A DNA stretch of 64,000 nt from an uncultured Bacteroidota bacterium (GTDB taxonomy: Bacteria > Bacteroidota > Bacteroidia > B-17B0 > Aurantibacillaceae): positions 1-64,000 of the forward strand of contig CAILKE010000025.1 in assembly GCA_903834765.1 (NCBI GenBank), given 5' to 3'. The notes beneath the pieces are model-generated. The model had not been told where the DNA came from. It searched no databases and worked only from the letters and a program-made list of their open reading frames with translations. The translations under genes and the position numbers were made by a program. Shown here piece by piece: positions 35,976 through 45,243 of this stretch. Each line of letters starts with the position of its first letter. Positions within the stretch are counted from its first letter, which is position 1.

Positions 35976-36920
35976 TTAAAAAAATTTATTGTTTTTTTTG
36001 AAAAATTTTCTTAAAATTTTTCTAATAAAAAAATAAGGAAAAACACTGTATGTATATACATTCAATCCTAAATTTGATTTCGTATTTAAGATTACACCCA
36101 AATCAATTTTATTGAAACGAACGCGTTCTATTGTAAAATCGGTCAGGAAATAAGCATATCTATTTATCAATAAAAATTTCTGGGAAAAATTTGTTCGATG
36201 TGAGTGTATGTATTTTGCTAATACGTTTAATGTATCTCGCTTGTTATTCGTTAAATTGGTTCGTGAGGAACTCTGTTGATGAATTCTATAGTAAGCACCA
36301 GAATAATCGTGGTATAAATATTTAAAGCCACTTAAACTCACATTAAGATTAAGATCCCAATCTTCGTGTGTTCTAAAATTACGATCAAATGATCCGTATT
36401 TCAAAAAACATTCTTTTTTATATAAAAAAGAGTGTAAAGGAATCATTAATCCAGCTTCCCAATGTTTTACAAAATCGCAAAAAGTATTATTAGATAGAGT
36501 TTGCCATGTTTTAGCATCCTTCCAAAAAGTAGATAGTTCAGGATCTGTTAATAAATAACTACTATAGACTACGTCTAACTCTGGATTTTGACTAAACAAC
36601 TCCATTTCAATTTTAAATTTATCAAAACCTATGTAATCATCTGCATCTATAAATTGAATATAATCCCCTGATGAGCTATCAACTCCCAATTTCCTAGCTG
36701 TTGCTGGTCCCGCATTTTTCTGAAAGATATATTTAATTCTTGGTTCTTTCTCAGTATAGCCTAACACCAATTCTTTTGTCTGATCTTTCGATTCATCATC
36801 AACAACAATGCATTCCCAGTTAGCATAAGTTTGTTTAGAAAGAGTATCAAATAAGTGCGGTAAATAGTTTGCGTAATTATAACTTGGAACAACGACGGAT
36901 ATTAATGGATTAGCTTGCAT
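35976..36920 (-). CDS. Glycosyltransferase family 2
   Basis: The ATG at 36920 is preferred over the in-frame TTG at 36935 because the latter would overlap the preceding gene; the ATG leaves a 5-nt gap. The 314-residue protein has ISVVVPSYNYANYLPHLFDTLSKQTYANWECIVVDDES and QFIDADDYIGFDKFKIE (DxD), then FRTHEDWDLNLNVS (catalytic-base region). The C-terminus is basic (FFIRKILRKFFKKNNKFF), suggesting membrane contact. Confidence 0.9.
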   Translation of the reverse strand: MQANPLISVVVPSYNYANYLPHLFDTLSKQTYANWECIVVDDESKDQTKELVLGYTEKEPRIKYIFQKNAGPATARKLGVDSSSGDYIQFIDADDYIGFDKFKIEMELFSQNPELDVVYSSYLLTDPELSTFWKDAKTWQTLSNNTFCDFVKHWEAGLMIPLHSFLYKKECFLKYGSFDRNFRTHEDWDLNLNVSLSGFKYLYHDYSGAYYRIHQQSSSRTNLTNNKRDTLNVLAKYIHSHRTNFSQKFLLINRYAYFLTDFTIERVRFNKIDLGVILNTKSNLGLNVYTYSVFPYFFIRKILRKFFKKNNKFF

Positions 36921-36925
36921 ATCGT

Positions 36926-37750
36926 TTACTTCCAAAATATTCTTTTTATACCTAACAGCATTTTAAAATTCAAATTCAAAAATTGATAAAGTATATTGTG
37001 TCTCTTAATAAATGCTATTAGTTTAAAAGGGTAGGATTTGATAAGCAGAGTGTGCTCTTGCGTAGCTTCTATTATAGGATCAGAAAAATAACTTTGCTGA
37101 ATCAACATGCGTTCATCTTTATGTACTTGGTGATATTGAGCATTTGAGCTGATTCCTTCTGTGTTATATACCGATAACGTAACTGGAATATGGCAATACG
37201 TAACCTGCTTAACCATCGTTACTTTCAAGAAAAAATCATAATCAGACGCTATCTTATAATTAACGTTATACAATCCAAAATCATTAAATAATTTTCTTTT
37301 TATAAAAGTTGCCGGATGCCAAAGAGATGTTCGCATCATATAAAAAAATGATAGCTGATCAGGTTGTTGTTGCAAAACCTTTTTATTATTTGGCTTTTCA
37401 AAGATCATATCGCAAGCAATGAGCTCTGTATTAGGTTGTTTTGAGAAAACATCTTGAATGCAATGTTCGCAATATAAATAATCTCCACTATTTAAAAACA
37501 ATAAATAGTCGCCTTTGGCTTTAGAAATTCCTTTATTCATAGCATCATAAATACCCAAATCTTTTTCGGAAACCCAATACTTTATGTTTGAATTAAATTT
37601 CTCTATTATATTTACACTATCATCAGTAGATGCTCCATCAATAACAATATACTCCAAATTTATATAAGATTGGCTAACCACAGATTGTATAGTTTGATTC
37701 AAGCCATCTGCATTGTTCCGATTGATTGTTATAATAGAAATTAGTTCCAT
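36926..37750 (-). CDS. Glycosyltransferase family 2 (tandem paralogue A)
   Basis: GT-A enzyme of 274 residues: ISIITINRNNADGLNQTIQSVV, YIVIDGASTDDSVNIIE, SEKDLGIYDAMNKGISKA and LLFLNSGDYLY. The GIYDAMNKG plus NSGD pair marks the WcaA/WcaE-like GT2 subgroup. It is clearly paralogous to the next gene upstream (37754-38542), with the same motifs at the same spacing, so the pair probably arose by tandem duplication. Confidence 0.92.
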   Translation of the reverse strand: MELISIITINRNNADGLNQTIQSVVSQSYINLEYIVIDGASTDDSVNIIEKFNSNIKYWVSEKDLGIYDAMNKGISKAKGDYLLFLNSGDYLYCEHCIQDVFSKQPNTELIACDMIFEKPNNKKVLQQQPDQLSFFYMMRTSLWHPATFIKRKLFNDFGLYNVNYKIASDYDFFLKVTMVKQVTYCHIPVTLSVYNTEGISSNAQYHQVHKDERMLIQQSYFSDPIIEATQEHTLLIKSYPFKLIAFIKRHNILYQFLNLNFKMLLGIKRIFWK

Positions 37751-37753
37751 ACT

Positions 37754-38542
37754 TTAGTTAAATATTTTATCTAATAAATTAGCGAACGGAAAAAATTTAA
37801 AAAAACGATTACCCCATTTTAATTCTTTTGAATTACTCATTTGATTGCTTTTTTCAAAATGCTTATATACCAATTTAGAAAAATGCTTACTCCAGGCTAA
37901 TTCTCTTTCTTTATAGTTTAATTCATTAAACCCTTTATCATTACTGATTCCGTCAGTTAAGAAATTACTGATTAAAAAAGGAATATGCTTATAGGTAGCA
38001 TCTTGTTTCAAAAGTGTTCTTATAAAAAATTCATAATCACCTGCTAATTTAAAGTTATCATCATATAACCCGCTCTTGGAAAATAACTCTTTTTTTACAA
38101 AAGTAGCTTGGTGATACAAGCTGATTCTTAAAAAATAATCTATTGTGATTGTATCTTGTGATCGATGTAAATTCCAATTATTTTCCTGAAATATATTCAT
38201 ATCCCCACTAATAACATCTGTGTCATTTAAATGATTCTTTATAGAGGCAATGACTTGATTGTTATTTAACCAATCTCCACTATTTAAAAACAATAAATAC
38301 TCTCCATTCGATTTAGCAATTCCTTTATTCATGGCATTGTAAATACCAGTATCAGGTTCAGAAATAGCATACGTAAAATTGGATTGGTATTGAGCTATAA
38401 TATCTTTACTTCCATCATTTGAGTTCCCATCAATAATAATAAACTCAAATTCTTTAGAAGTTTGAGCAATAACAGACTCGATTGTTTTTTGCAATCCTAC
38501 TTTGTTATTATAATTAATGGTTATGATTGAAAGTTTGATCAT
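37754..38542 (-). CDS. Glycosyltransferase family 2 (tandem paralogue B)
   Basis: GT-A enzyme of 262 residues: LSIITINYNNKVGLQKTIESVI, FIIIDGNSNDGSKDIIAQ, SEPDTGIYNAMNKGIAKS and LLFLNSGDWLN, followed by SLYHQATFVKKELFSKSGLYDDNFKLAGDYEFFIRT. It shares its whole architecture with the adjacent downstream GT2. The two genes are 3 nt apart. Confidence 0.92.
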   Translation of the reverse strand: MIKLSIITINYNNKVGLQKTIESVIAQTSKEFEFIIIDGNSNDGSKDIIAQYQSNFTYAISEPDTGIYNAMNKGIAKSNGEYLLFLNSGDWLNNNQVIASIKNHLNDTDVISGDMNIFQENNWNLHRSQDTITIDYFLRISLYHQATFVKKELFSKSGLYDDNFKLAGDYEFFIRTLLKQDATYKHIPFLISNFLTDGISNDKGFNELNYKERELAWSKHFSKLVYKHFEKSNQMSNSKELKWGNRFFKFFPFANLLDKIFN

Positions 38543-39640
38543 CTAATTTTGTAATCCTTTATAAACGTTATATGTTCCTTCTGCACATTTTTGCCACGAA
38601 AAACTTTCGGCTCTGTTTTTTCCAGCATCAATCATATCCTTAAAATTATCTTTACTAAATAAAATTTTATTCAGTGCATTTAGTATTTCTTGTTTATCTT
38701 CTACATTAATCAATTGGGCGCAATTACCAGCTACTTCAGGCAGCGAACTTCCATTAGAACATATAACAGGACAGTTAAGCCACATCGCTTCTAATACAGG
38801 TAGTCCAAACCCTTCATAATTTGATAGGTAAGCCAATACACTTGCACCTTTATATAATGAATTTAATAAATCATCATTTCCTTTTAAATGTTTAACCTGA
38901 TATTGAAGGTTATATTTATTAATGCTTTCAATTTCATTGTTGTAAAAAGAATCTCCTCCAAAACAAATCAAATCAAAATTTTTATTTATTTCTGAATTTG
39001 CTATATAGACTTCTAACAGAGCTTCGAAATTTTTATATCCTTCTCTATTGCCAACAAATAATATATACGGTTTATCGTTATTAAAAGGCATAATCTGCTT
39101 ATGTTGTATTTTTGTTATGCCATGATGAACAACAGTCACTTTATTTTTCGCTTCAGGATAAAACTGTAATAAATCCTGTTTAGTATTTTCTGAAACCGCA
39201 ATAATATGATCAGCTTGCTCAATGGCCTCTTTTTTAGTATTGAGAACAAGCTCTTTCTCTGATAAATTCTGTCCTTTCAATTCATAAATCATATCATGAA
39301 TAGTAATGACTCTTTTTAATTTCGAAGGTAATCTATGCGTATAATATGTTTCATGAAGTATTGATTGTTTGTTTGTTTTTAGATTCAACAATAATTCAGC
39401 ATACTCATCTCTATAATCCCAAAACCTATTGTAGGTTGCTTTTTTCAGGAGATAACTTTCCTCATGATATATTTTTTCATTATGTAATTCATGCAAATAT
39501 TCATTAATACTATTTGTAGCAATAATAAAAGGATTACAGCCATTAATGTGTTGTAAATGTTTAGCCAATTCTATAAAGTATCGTGATATGCCACCATACT
39601 TTTGAAGCCTAAAAATTTGATAATCAAAAATGACATCCAT
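38543..39640 (-). CDS. Glycosyltransferase family 4 (mannosyltransferase-like)
   Basis: GT-B enzyme of 365 residues: DYQIFRLQKYGGISRYFIELAKHL start, HETYYTHRLP, TIHDMIYEL, HIIAVSENTKQDLLQFYP, VVHHGI, ILFVGNREGYKNFEALL and the donor motif LSNYEGFGLPVLEAMWLNCPVICSNGSSLPEVAG. This set is typical of mannosyl-/rhamnosyl-adding GT4 enzymes of polysaccharide loci. It abuts the downstream GT2 gene directly. Confidence 0.93.
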   Translation of the reverse strand: MDVIFDYQIFRLQKYGGISRYFIELAKHLQHINGCNPFIIATNSINEYLHELHNEKIYHEESYLLKKATYNRFWDYRDEYAELLLNLKTNKQSILHETYYTHRLPSKLKRVITIHDMIYELKGQNLSEKELVLNTKKEAIEQADHIIAVSENTKQDLLQFYPEAKNKVTVVHHGITKIQHKQIMPFNNDKPYILFVGNREGYKNFEALLEVYIANSEINKNFDLICFGGDSFYNNEIESINKYNLQYQVKHLKGNDDLLNSLYKGASVLAYLSNYEGFGLPVLEAMWLNCPVICSNGSSLPEVAGNCAQLINVEDKQEILNALNKILFSKDNFKDMIDAGKNRAESFSWQKCAEGTYNVYKGLQN

Positions 39641-39707
39641 ACTGTTCTTTCAAATTTTTGAATATGAATTTATGTTATGAAAATAACTAAAATTGAGTAA
39701 TAATATA

Positions 39708-40793
39708 TTAAAAAGCATTCATTATTTCTACTACTTTATATATATCATCTTTAGTGTGACAAAATGATATAGGTAAACTCAACGTTGTTTGATGAATTTC
39801 GTTTGCAATTGGAGTTGATTGATTATCTAATATACCAACCATAGCCTGCTGTTTATTAGGAGCTACCGGATAATGAATTTCAGTCTTTATTTGATTTTGA
39901 ATTAAATACTCTTTTAAAGAATCTCTTTTTGAATGCCTAATATTAAAAATATGATACACGTCGAAATAATCTTCGTGCACTTGAGGTTTAATAAAATCAT
40001 CTTTTAATTCGCTTAAATAAATGCTCGCCAACGAGCGTTTATGTTCATTAATTTGATCAACTTTTTTTAACTTAATTCTTAAAAAAGCAGCCTGTAATTC
40101 ATCTAATCGGGAGTTTACCCCTACTTCTTTATTATAATACCTTACTTCTGAACCATAATTTCTTAGTGTTCTTATCAAGGCTTCATGCTCTTTATTATTC
40201 GTAGTAACCGCACCCGCATCACCTAATGCTCCTAGGTTTTTGGTAGGATAAAAACTATGTGCTGCAAAATCACCAAAACTGCCGGATATTTGATTTTTAT
40301 ATTTTGCACCATGAGACTGAGCACAATCTTCAATCACTTTTAAATTATGTTTTTTAGCTATTGCTGTTATAGCATCCATCTCACATACTTTACCATATAA
40401 ATGAACAACCATAATAGCCTTAGTTTTTGAAGTAATATGTCGTTCAATTAAATTAGGATCAATATTATAGGTTTGTATATCTGGCTCAACTAATATAGGC
40501 TTTAAATTATTTTGAACAATTGATAAAATAGTTGCGATGTATGTATTTGAAGGGACTAACACTTCATCGCCTTTTTCTAATTTTAAAGCTTTTAACGATA
40601 AAAATAAAGCATCTAAGCCATTAGCAACTCCTACACAATAATTTGACTGACAATAATTAGCATACTCGTTTTCAAATTTTTTCACTTCATTACCAAGTAT
40701 ATACCATCCACTATTTAGTACACTTTTAAATGCCGAAGTATATTCCTCAAAAAAAGGTTTATTTAATTCTAATAAATTTTCGTATTCAATCAT
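39708..40793 (-). CDS. DegT-family aminotransferase, FdtB/QdtB-like (dTDP-3-amino-3,6-dideoxyhexose synthesis)
   Basis: PLP enzyme of 361 residues: [66 protein letters not shown] and Schiff-base Lys185 in [17 protein letters not shown]. This arrangement is typical of sugar 3-aminotransferases. Its 4-nt overlap with an FdtA-like 3,4-ketoisomerase gene strongly supports formation of dTDP-3-amino-3,6-dideoxy-galactose (Fuc3N) or -glucose (Qui3N) from dTDP-4-keto-6-deoxyglucose. The isomer cannot be told from sequence. Confidence 0.9.
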   Translation of the reverse strand: MIEYENLLELNKPFFEEYTSAFKSVLNSGWYILGNEVKKFENEYANYCQSNYCVGVANGLDALFLSLKALKLEKGDEVLVPSNTYIATILSIVQNNLKPILVEPDIQTYNIDPNLIERHITSKTKAIMVVHLYGKVCEMDAITAIAKKHNLKVIEDCAQSHGAKYKNQISGSFGDFAAHSFYPTKNLGALGDAGAVTTNNKEHEALIRTLRNYGSEVRYYNKEVGVNSRLDELQAAFLRIKLKKVDQINEHKRSLASIYLSELKDDFIKPQVHEDYFDVYHIFNIRHSKRDSLKEYLIQNQIKTEIHYPVAPNKQQAMVGILDNQSTPIANEIHQTTLSLPISFCHTKDDIYKVVEIMNAF

Positions 40794-41158
40794 TTAGTAT
40801 AAGGTTGGTAAATATAATCTTGCTTATCAAAATATTCTGAAGCAAATACCATTAGGATGGCATCTTCAGAAAAATCATACATTTCATGCCAATCTTCAGG
40901 ATCTAAAATTAAACATTTACTAGGGCTGTCTAATTCAAATACATCTGTGGTCTTATTATCATCATTAAAAATTTTGCATTTCCCTTTTATACAAACCGCA
41001 GCTTGTATCGTTTTGTGGTGCCTATGACCGCCTCTTTTAGAATCATCAACGCCATAAATATAAAACACACGTTTAATATCAAAAGGTAATACTTTTTCTA
41101 CAACCGTTAAATTACCTCGCTTATCGATGTGGGTGTTTAAACTTATTAAATGGGCCAT
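40790..41158 (-). CDS. FdtA/QdtA-like dTDP-4-keto-6-deoxyglucose 3,4-ketoisomerase (WxcM-like cupin)
   Basis: ATG at 41158 preferred over an upstream TTG (41185), because the protein then begins [21 protein letters not shown] as in the family and the extra nine codons overlap a promoter. The 122-residue cupin has [20 protein letters not shown] with His45, His47 and His48, then [25 protein letters not shown]. It isomerises the 4-keto sugar nucleotide to the 3-keto form for the FdtB-like enzyme. No dTDP-glucose synthase or dehydratase gene is nearby, so these must be encoded elsewhere. Confidence 0.9.
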   Translation of the reverse strand: MAHLISLNTHIDKRGNLTVVEKVLPFDIKRVFYIYGVDDSKRGGHRHHKTIQAAVCIKGKCKIFNDDNKTTDVFELDSPSKCLILDPEDWHEMYDFSEDAILMVFASEYFDKQDYIYQPYTK

Positions 41159-41182
41159 TATAATGTTGAATATATCATTATT

Positions 41183-41210
41183 CAAATATAAAAATAAAGT
41201 TCAATTCAAA
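41183..41210 (-). promoter_or_regulatory. Candidate promoter of the polysaccharide operon, upstream of the FdtA-like gene
   Basis: On the minus strand TTTG (41210-41207), 16 nt, then TATATTTG (41190-41183), a perfect TAnnTTTG element. The spacing is slightly short. The start codon at 41158 is about 25 nt downstream. This could drive up to 17 genes toward the PglC-type transferase, because the gaps between them are very short or negative. Confidence 0.55.
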
Positions 41211-41261
41211 CTTGATATAAATTGATATAAAACAAAGGAAAGGTAAATATTATTATTACAA

Positions 41262-42305
41262 TCAGAACTTAGTGTAATTATAATAATAATGACGTTTAAT
41301 ATTTTGAATCACATTAAATCCAAACACATTAAATTTAGTTTTTTTTAATCCCTCTTTATAATATTTAATCAATGTGTTTAAACCTAATGCATTGTATGTG
41401 GGCTCAGAGTTAATGCCATGAGCATTTATGTTATACTTCTGCCCTTCAATCAATTTAAGTGCTTTATTAAGAGATGATAGATAAGGGAAATAAAATATCA
41501 ATTTAACTTGTTTACTCATTCTGTAATAGGAACCTGTTAAGGATACAATATTCTCTTTAAAAAATTTCAAGCCATGAAAATGAAAAAATACAGCCTCAAA
41601 TTTTTTTCCAGTATTAATTTCGGTACCTATTATTTTATGGTTTTTATTTGAAAATGTATATTGTTGCAAATTCCAAGGGGCTATGCCAGCTCCCAAATGT
41701 CTTATGATATGCACTTTTTTGAAGCGAGTGAGCCAATCATCTAAATATTTTTGATCTCCAAATTTTCCATTTTCTGGTCGAGCATAACACCAATCTAAAC
41801 AAGCATTTCGCCAATATTTTAAAGCATTTAAACCTTCTTCATCTTTTTTAAAACCAACAAACTGTACGCAGTATTTCCCATTAAGTATGGTTTGATCATA
41901 TTCCGGTGTATAACGATGCTCTGTTAACGCTATTGAATCTGTTCCCCACTCATCAAACAATACTTGAGGATTAGAATAAAACCTCATATCTGCATCAATA
42001 TAAACACAGTGAGTTAAATGAAATGTATTAATGCAATATAAAACCGTAGAAGGTGTGCAAGTCCAACAATATTCAGCGGCACTTCGAGTAGGTTTTACAG
42101 ATAATAAATCTTCATCCTCAAAATTTACTAATGAAATTGGTGTTATATGTTTATACTTATTTTCTTTAAAATAATTTAAGGTAACATCATCAAAACAGAT
42201 AATATATAAATGAAAATCATCGCAATGCTCAATCAAAGACTGGTATAAAACCAAGCCGCGGCTCAAATAAGAAGCATTAAATAATGTCACAAAATTTTTA
42301 AGCAT
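41262..42305 (-). CDS. GT8-like nucleotide-sugar transferase (GT-A fold)
   Basis: The 347-residue protein has a GT-A layout: FVTLFNASYLSRGLVLYQSLIEHCDDFHLYIICFDD, then THCVYIDADMRFYSNP with the metal-binding DAD at 104-106, FGDQKYLDDWLTRF and HFHGLKFFK. This resembles GT8-type or related proteins that act on nucleotide sugars. The donor is not predictable. It is the first gene of the cluster and is separated by about 100 nt from the FdtA-like gene, which has its own promoter motif, so it may be a separate transcription unit. Confidence 0.75.
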   Translation of the reverse strand: MLKNFVTLFNASYLSRGLVLYQSLIEHCDDFHLYIICFDDVTLNYFKENKYKHITPISLVNFEDEDLLSVKPTRSAAEYCWTCTPSTVLYCINTFHLTHCVYIDADMRFYSNPQVLFDEWGTDSIALTEHRYTPEYDQTILNGKYCVQFVGFKKDEEGLNALKYWRNACLDWCYARPENGKFGDQKYLDDWLTRFKKVHIIRHLGAGIAPWNLQQYTFSNKNHKIIGTEINTGKKFEAVFFHFHGLKFFKENIVSLTGSYYRMSKQVKLIFYFPYLSSLNKALKLIEGQKYNINAHGINSEPTYNALGLNTLIKYYKEGLKKTKFNVFGFNVIQNIKRHYYYNYTKF

Positions 42306-42388
42306 ATCTTATTCTAATCCTTTTAATTTTTGAAGAAATGTATTATATAAAAAATACCGTTTACTTTTTAAGTGTGTAAGAACTCTTT

Positions 42389-43513
42389 CTATTTAAACAT
42401 TCCTTTTATTTTATCAATTGTATAATCGATTTCTTCTTTAGTTGTGTATTTACAAAACGAAAAACGAACAGATGCTCTAGAAGTATCAACCCCAATGCCT
42501 CTTAACACATGCGACCCCTGATTACTTCCACTGCTACAGGCACTTCCTCCACTTGCTGCAATCCCTGCAATATCTAAATTAAATAACATCATTTCAGCAT
42601 CAGCATGAGCCGGAAATCTACAGTTGAGTACAGTATACAAACTATTATCTCCTGTTTCACCATTAAATTCAATGCCTGGAATTGCCTGCTCTAATTGAGC
42701 TTTCATATAGTTTTTTAACCTCTTGATATGAGCAATATGTTCATCCATTTCATTATAGCAAATTTCTAATGCCTTTGCTAAACCAATGATTCCCTGCGTA
42801 TTTTCGGTACCACCACGCATATTACGCTCTTGCGCACCACCATAGATCATTGGCGAAATTTTAATAGCATGGTTCACAAATAAAAAGCCAACACCTTTTG
42901 GTCCGTGAAATTTATGAGCCGCACAAGTCACAAAATGCACTTTTATTTTTTGTAGATCCATTTGGTAATGCCCCATCGTTTGAACGGTATCGCTATGAAA
43001 AACCGCATCGTATTTAGCACAAATCTCACCAACTATTTCTAAAGGTAATAAAGTGCCTATTTCGTTATTAGCATGCATTAACGACACAAATGAGCGTTCG
43101 TTTGTTTTTAAAAGTTCTTCCAGATGGTTCAAATCTACATTGCCTTTTCCATCTACATTAACCCAACTTAATTTTATTTTACCTTCTTTTTCTAAAACTT
43201 GCAAAGTCGTTTCTACAGCGTGATGCTCTATTTTACTAGTAATAGCATGTTTAATTCCTAAGCAATGGATACTTTGATTAATCGCCATATTATCAGCTTC
43301 GGTTCCGCCTGATGTAAAAAATATTTCAGCCGGACTCACATTTAATAATTTAGAAACTGTTTTACGAGCTACTTCAATTGCCGAGCGAGTTTTACGTCCA
43401 AAAGCATGAATAGAAGAAGGATTACCATAATCTTCTCGCATAAAAGGCAACATAGCTTCAAGTACATGGTCATCTAGGCGTGTTGTAGCTGCATTATCTA
43501 AGTAAACTTTCAT
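42389..43513 (-). CDS. Cysteine desulfurase (NifS/IscS family)
   Basis: PLP enzyme of 374 residues: YLDNAATTRLDDHVLEAM, TSGGTEADNMAI, HANNEIGTLLP, Schiff-base Lys201 in CAAHKFHGPKG and the active Cys326 in SGGSACSSGS. It supplies persulfide sulfur from cysteine for Fe-S clusters and tRNA thiolation. The long SSGS-type loop points to the class I (NifS/IscS) group. No iscU or other isc/suf genes flank it. It lies upstream of the polysaccharide cluster on the same strand, with about 80 nt between, and is likely independent. Confidence 0.93.
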   Translation of the reverse strand: MKVYLDNAATTRLDDHVLEAMLPFMREDYGNPSSIHAFGRKTRSAIEVARKTVSKLLNVSPAEIFFTSGGTEADNMAINQSIHCLGIKHAITSKIEHHAVETTLQVLEKEGKIKLSWVNVDGKGNVDLNHLEELLKTNERSFVSLMHANNEIGTLLPLEIVGEICAKYDAVFHSDTVQTMGHYQMDLQKIKVHFVTCAAHKFHGPKGVGFLFVNHAIKISPMIYGGAQERNMRGGTENTQGIIGLAKALEICYNEMDEHIAHIKRLKNYMKAQLEQAIPGIEFNGETGDNSLYTVLNCRFPAHADAEMMLFNLDIAGIAASGGSACSSGSNQGSHVLRGIGVDTSRASVRFSFCKYTTKEEIDYTIDKIKGMFK

Positions 43514-43618
43514 AGTTAAATTTGAATTAAAAATTATAAAGTTGAAAAAAGTCGAAAGTTAGTGGTTTGTTATTTAATTTTAGTTACCAAATTGATTCAT
43601 TATCAAATTGCCAATTTT

Positions 43619-44713
43619 TTAATTAGCCTTAATTATTTCAAATTCAACTCGCCTATTTTTTGCCATTCCTTCATCCGTTTCATTAGATGCGATTGGTATT
43701 GAACTTCCAAATCCTTTGAAATATAATTTATTTTGAACTCCTTTTTTAATCAGGTATTCAAATACCTCACGCGCTCGTTGTTCTGACAAACGTTGGTTTT
43801 TGCTTTTAGATCCAGAATTATCGGAATGTCCATTAATTTGAACCTCCATAGTTGGATTTCTAATCAGATATTGAGCTAATTTATTTAATTCAGAAAAAGA
43901 TTCAGGAAGGATATAATAGCGACTATTTTCGAAAAATATGTTTTTCAGGGTCACCTTCTCCCCTACTTTAATATTATTTTTGACCACTAAAACTGAATCG
44001 TTATCATCAGTAATATTAAATGAGCCTACAATTTCTACTTTCACCTTCTCTACCACTTCTTTTGCTTTTATAAGAGATATGTCATCGATAAAATAATAAG
44101 CTTCTTTAAACCCAAACTTAAATTTATTCATACGAACAAAGTCTGATTTTACTTTTGGCGAAAAATTACCGATGGTTAAATATTTTTCTCCGCCATCAGC
44201 TATATATTTTCCTGAAACTGTAAACCAATGGTAACCATTAATAAAACCACCTTTTTTACTAACCGAATCTATAACGGAACTTATTACAACGTCGCTTTGG
44301 CTTTTATAGCCAGCCTTAGTAAATAAACCACCAATTGATTTTAAGCTAGCATTACTCCAAAAAGCTAATCTAACATGCATTTCAAATTGATAAGTTGTCC
44401 CTCGATGCAATGCGTCGGCCAATTTTACCTGAACAAATTCTTTATATTTTTTTTGAAATCTCAATCCAGCATAACAAGTTCCTGTTCTTGCACCTTTTTC
44501 TGCAGTCGTATCGTTACTTAATGGTTGTTGATAATAATCAACACTGGCAATTTGTTGCCATGGAATGGCTTGTTTAATACTTCCAGATTTTTTTCTATAA
44601 TTTTCGAAGCTACCATTTGGAACAAGATTTTTAAGCACTTCTGAAGTTTGCTGAGCAAATTGGGATGGTGATAAAAACACTAAAATAATGGTATAATTCA
44701 AAAATAACTTCAT
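43619..44713 (-). CDS. OmpA-family outer-membrane protein with N-terminal carbohydrate-binding-like domain
   Basis: The 364-residue protein has a signal peptide (MKLFLNYTIILVFLSPSQFAQ), then a region of about 190 residues starting LVPNGSFENYRKK, the typical opening of galactose-binding-like beta-sandwich domains. A C-terminal OmpA domain follows (residues about 250-364): YILPESFSELNKLAQYL, VQINGHSDNSGSKSKNQRLSEQRAREV and GFGSSIPIASNETDEGMAKNRRVEF, with the peptidoglycan-binding Asp and Arg. It would tether the outer membrane to the wall. It is divergent from rpsT. Confidence 0.9.
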   Translation of the reverse strand: MKLFLNYTIILVFLSPSQFAQQTSEVLKNLVPNGSFENYRKKSGSIKQAIPWQQIASVDYYQQPLSNDTTAEKGARTGTCYAGLRFQKKYKEFVQVKLADALHRGTTYQFEMHVRLAFWSNASLKSIGGLFTKAGYKSQSDVVISSVIDSVSKKGGFINGYHWFTVSGKYIADGGEKYLTIGNFSPKVKSDFVRMNKFKFGFKEAYYFIDDISLIKAKEVVEKVKVEIVGSFNITDDNDSVLVVKNNIKVGEKVTLKNIFFENSRYYILPESFSELNKLAQYLIRNPTMEVQINGHSDNSGSKSKNQRLSEQRAREVFEYLIKKGVQNKLYFKGFGSSIPIASNETDEGMAKNRRVEFEIIKAN

Positions 44714-44723
44714 AAAAGTTTTA

Positions 44724-44731
44724 CAAAAATA
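44724..44731 (-). promoter_or_regulatory. Candidate -7 element for the OmpA-family gene
   Basis: Reads TATTTTTG on the minus strand, matching TAnnTTTG, 11 nt before the start codon. No -33 match was found, so confidence is low. Confidence 0.3.
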
Positions 44732-44771
44732 CCTTTTTACGCTTTATTTATTAAATATTTGTTATGAACAT

Positions 44772-44800
44772 TTGTAAATCAAATAAAAGGTGTATATTTG
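44772..44800 (+). promoter_or_regulatory. rpsT promoter (TTG-N18-TATATTTG)
   Basis: TTG at 44772-44774 and TATATTTG at 44793-44800 are separated by 18 nt, the best-formed Bacteroidota promoter in the window. The ATG is 36 nt downstream of the -7 box. Confidence 0.75.
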
Positions 44801-44836
44801 CAACCCAAATTAAAAACAGATTAATACTTAAATAGA

Positions 44837-45094
44837 ATGGCAAATCATAAGTCGGCAATAAAAAGAATCAGATCAAATAACGCTAAACGCTTACAAAATC
44901 GTTATTATGCTAAAACTACTCGTAACGCAGTAAGAAAATTACGCGATACTGAATCAAAGAAAGAAGCAACAGTTTTATTACCTAAGGTAGTAGCTATGTT
45001 AGATAAATTAGCAAAGAAAAACGTTATTCATAAAAATAAAGCGTCTAACTTGAAGTCAAAATTGACTAAAAGAGTTAATGCAATTACAAAATAA
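44837..45094 (+). CDS. rpsT: 30S ribosomal protein S20
   Basis: Basic protein of 85 residues that begins [22 protein letters not shown] and continues with two long basic helices, ending [21 protein letters not shown], as in S20 generally. It binds 16S rRNA in the body of the small subunit. It is a single-gene unit with its own strong promoter and a terminator. Confidence 0.97.
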   Translation: MANHKSAIKRIRSNNAKRLQNRYYAKTTRNAVRKLRDTESKKEATVLLPKVVAMLDKLAKKNVIHKNKASNLKSKLTKRVNAITK

Positions 45095-45114
45095 TTACAG
45101 AATTAACTTCAATT

Positions 45115-45160
45115 ATAATCCCATTTACATAATATTGTAGATGGGATTATTTATTTTTTA
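45115..45160 (+). terminator. rpsT terminator
   Basis: ATAATCCCAT (45115-45124) pairs with ATGGGATTAT (45141-45150), and a further TACAA-like pairing is possible in the loop. A T-rich tail follows. Confidence 0.8.
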
Positions 45161-45195
45161 TACATAAAATAATTAGGCTATAACTAATTATTTTA

Positions 45196-45203
45196 TACTT
45201 TTG
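45196..45203 (+). promoter_or_regulatory. Candidate -7 element for the TPR lipoprotein gene
   Basis: TACTTTTG matches TAnnTTTG and lies 40 nt before the ATG; no clear -33 TTG. Confidence 0.4.
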
Positions 45204-45243
45204 TCAAAAAAAAATAAAACCCACATAATTTATACAAAAAACA

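Noticed and set aside
24905-42305. Polysaccharide cluster as a mobile island
   Set aside because: No transposase, integrase, tRNA or direct repeats were seen at its ends; base composition by eye resembles the rest of the window.
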